A DNA stretch of 64,000 nucleotides from Annona cherimola (taxonomy: Eukaryota; Streptophyta; Magnoliopsida; Magnoliales; Annonaceae). The stretch is taken from assembly GCA_030490835.1 (NCBI GenBank), contig CM059977.1, forward strand, positions 20,689,335 through 20,753,334, read 5' to 3'. The notes beneath the pieces were generated by a model that was not told where the DNA came from, did no database searches, and was given only the letters and a program-made list of their open reading frames with translations. Positions 63,156 through 64,000 of this stretch are shown here, in pieces. The position numbers and the translations under genes are program-made. Positions within the stretch are counted from its first letter, which is position 1, and every line of letters starts with the position of its first letter.

Positions 63156-63615
63156 GGAACCCAATCGTATGCACCCGGGTGCATTCAGCCTCAGTGCACT
63201 CGGGTGCACTGCACCTATTTTTTTTTATTTTTTTTTGAAAATTTTTTCATACAATGGTTAATCTCGGTTTATTTAACATATGTATCAATTTTTACTATTT
63301 TTGGAGACTTTTAGATATTTTTTTTAGATTTTTAAAAATCAGTGGCATTTTCGGTAATTTTAAATTACGAAAAATGCCACTGATTTTTAAAAATCTAAAA
63401 AAAATATCTAAAAATATCCAAAAATAGTAAAAATTTATACATATGTTAAATAAACTTATATTAACAGCTTCATGAAAAAATTTTCAAAAAAAAATAAAAA
63501 AAATAGGTGCAGTGCACCCGGGTGCACTGAGGCTGAATGCACCCGGGTGCACTGAGGCTGAATGCACCCGGGTGCACTGAGGCTGAATGCACCCGGGTGC
63601 ATACGATTGGGTTCC
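63156..63615. mobile_element. Palindromic Mutator-type MITE in D1 copy 2
   Basis: A perfect 9-bp duplication GACTATCCT flanks it (63147-63155, 63616-63624). The ends are GGAACCCAATCGTATGCACC and its inverse. The left arm carries two and the right arm four copies of a unit built on GCACCCGGGTGC and CTGAGGCTGAA. D1 copy 1 near 11622-11630 is the empty site. It is a sister of 41643-42043. Confidence 0.95.
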
Positions 63616-64000
63616 GACTATCCTTTCCTTCAAACACGGGCGGATCCACGCACACAATTGCTCTCACTGAAATTAAAAAAATATTAATATATATTACAGA
63701 TTATATTATTTTTTTATAGTTAAAATTTATTGCTCCCATTCTTATTAAAAACTTATAATTTAATGCAACTACATGAACCTACTTTCATGACTGGTTTTTT
63801 TTAAAATTTGCTGTTGGTTCTAATAATATTCCGTATTGATATTGGATCTAATAATATTCTTCTTAGATTTAGTTTTTCATTCATTCTAATAATAATTTTT
63901 TCTTTACAATATGCTTGCTTTTAATTCTTATAATTAATTTTTAAAACTTATAAATTTTATTTAATAGTATTCTATGATGGATTATTACTATTTTCAACTT

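Larger units (their letters stand above)
59218..64000. repeat. Segmental duplication D1, copy 2 (runs off the right edge)
   Basis: It aligns with 8065-12005 along its length with high identity. Differences are about two extra tandem units near 61.1-61.7 kb, the MITE at 63156-63615 and small indels. Because the first bases of D1 belong to subtilase 3'-flank sequence, this copy may be the flank of gene B itself. Confidence 0.85.

Overview
The window is nuclear DNA from a plant, most likely a flowering plant. It is AT-rich, its genes are split by GT-AG introns, it has no bacterial operon structure, and most of its length is transposable elements and their decay products. I cannot name the species from the sequence.

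The gene content is a small tandem array of subtilisin-like serine proteases (plant subtilases, resembling the SBT3-type multi-exon clade). From left to right: (1) a shredded subtilase relic at about 5.94-6.61 kb, of which only parts of exon 6, intron 6 and the end of the last exon survive. (2) Gene A at 24341-31353, ten exons and about 798 residues, with signal peptide, I9 prodomain, complete Asp/His/Asn/Ser catalytic set, PA-type insert and C-terminal Fn-III-like domain. (3) Gene B at 42089-57832 and perhaps beyond, nine recognisable exons with the catalytic set intact. Its last exon is missing from the expected place, and the sequence jumps into a TG...CA element and then into sequence matching a subtilase 3' flank. 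Diverged subtilase 3'-flank sequence also occurs at about 15.06-17.23 kb with no gene beside it, suggesting a further lost copy.

Region by region: 1-2195, 5011-5938 and 19867-22631 are three copies of one repeat family. 8065-12005 and 59218-64000 are two copies of a segmental duplication. 13389-14364, 16273-16934 and 20875-21422 are three hAT-like non-autonomous elements with 8-bp target duplications. 32445-39148 is a minus-strand LTR retrotransposon with only a gag-type frame and no pol, in a GGTTC target duplication downstream of gene A. 41643-42043 is a palindromic MITE with a 9-bp target duplication, sitting between the TATA box and start codon of gene B; a second member is at 63156-63615. 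Intron 3 of gene B is 9.8 kb because it holds two related Mutator-like elements in opposite orientation (43896-49274 and 49487-53111), each with its own perfect 9-bp target duplication, with a tRNA-derived SINE-like sequence between them. Together they form an inverted repeat with arms of about 2 kb, carrying a minisatellite nested inside a longer tandem repeat.

I found no CRISPR array, no bacterial or phage defence system and no convincing tRNA or rRNA gene. The notable biology is birth and death of a protease cluster: tandem duplication, intron growth, promoter-proximal MITE insertion, potential hairpin RNA from an intron, and loss of a C-terminal exon. Exon boundaries, termini and target duplications were read by eye; identity values are estimates.
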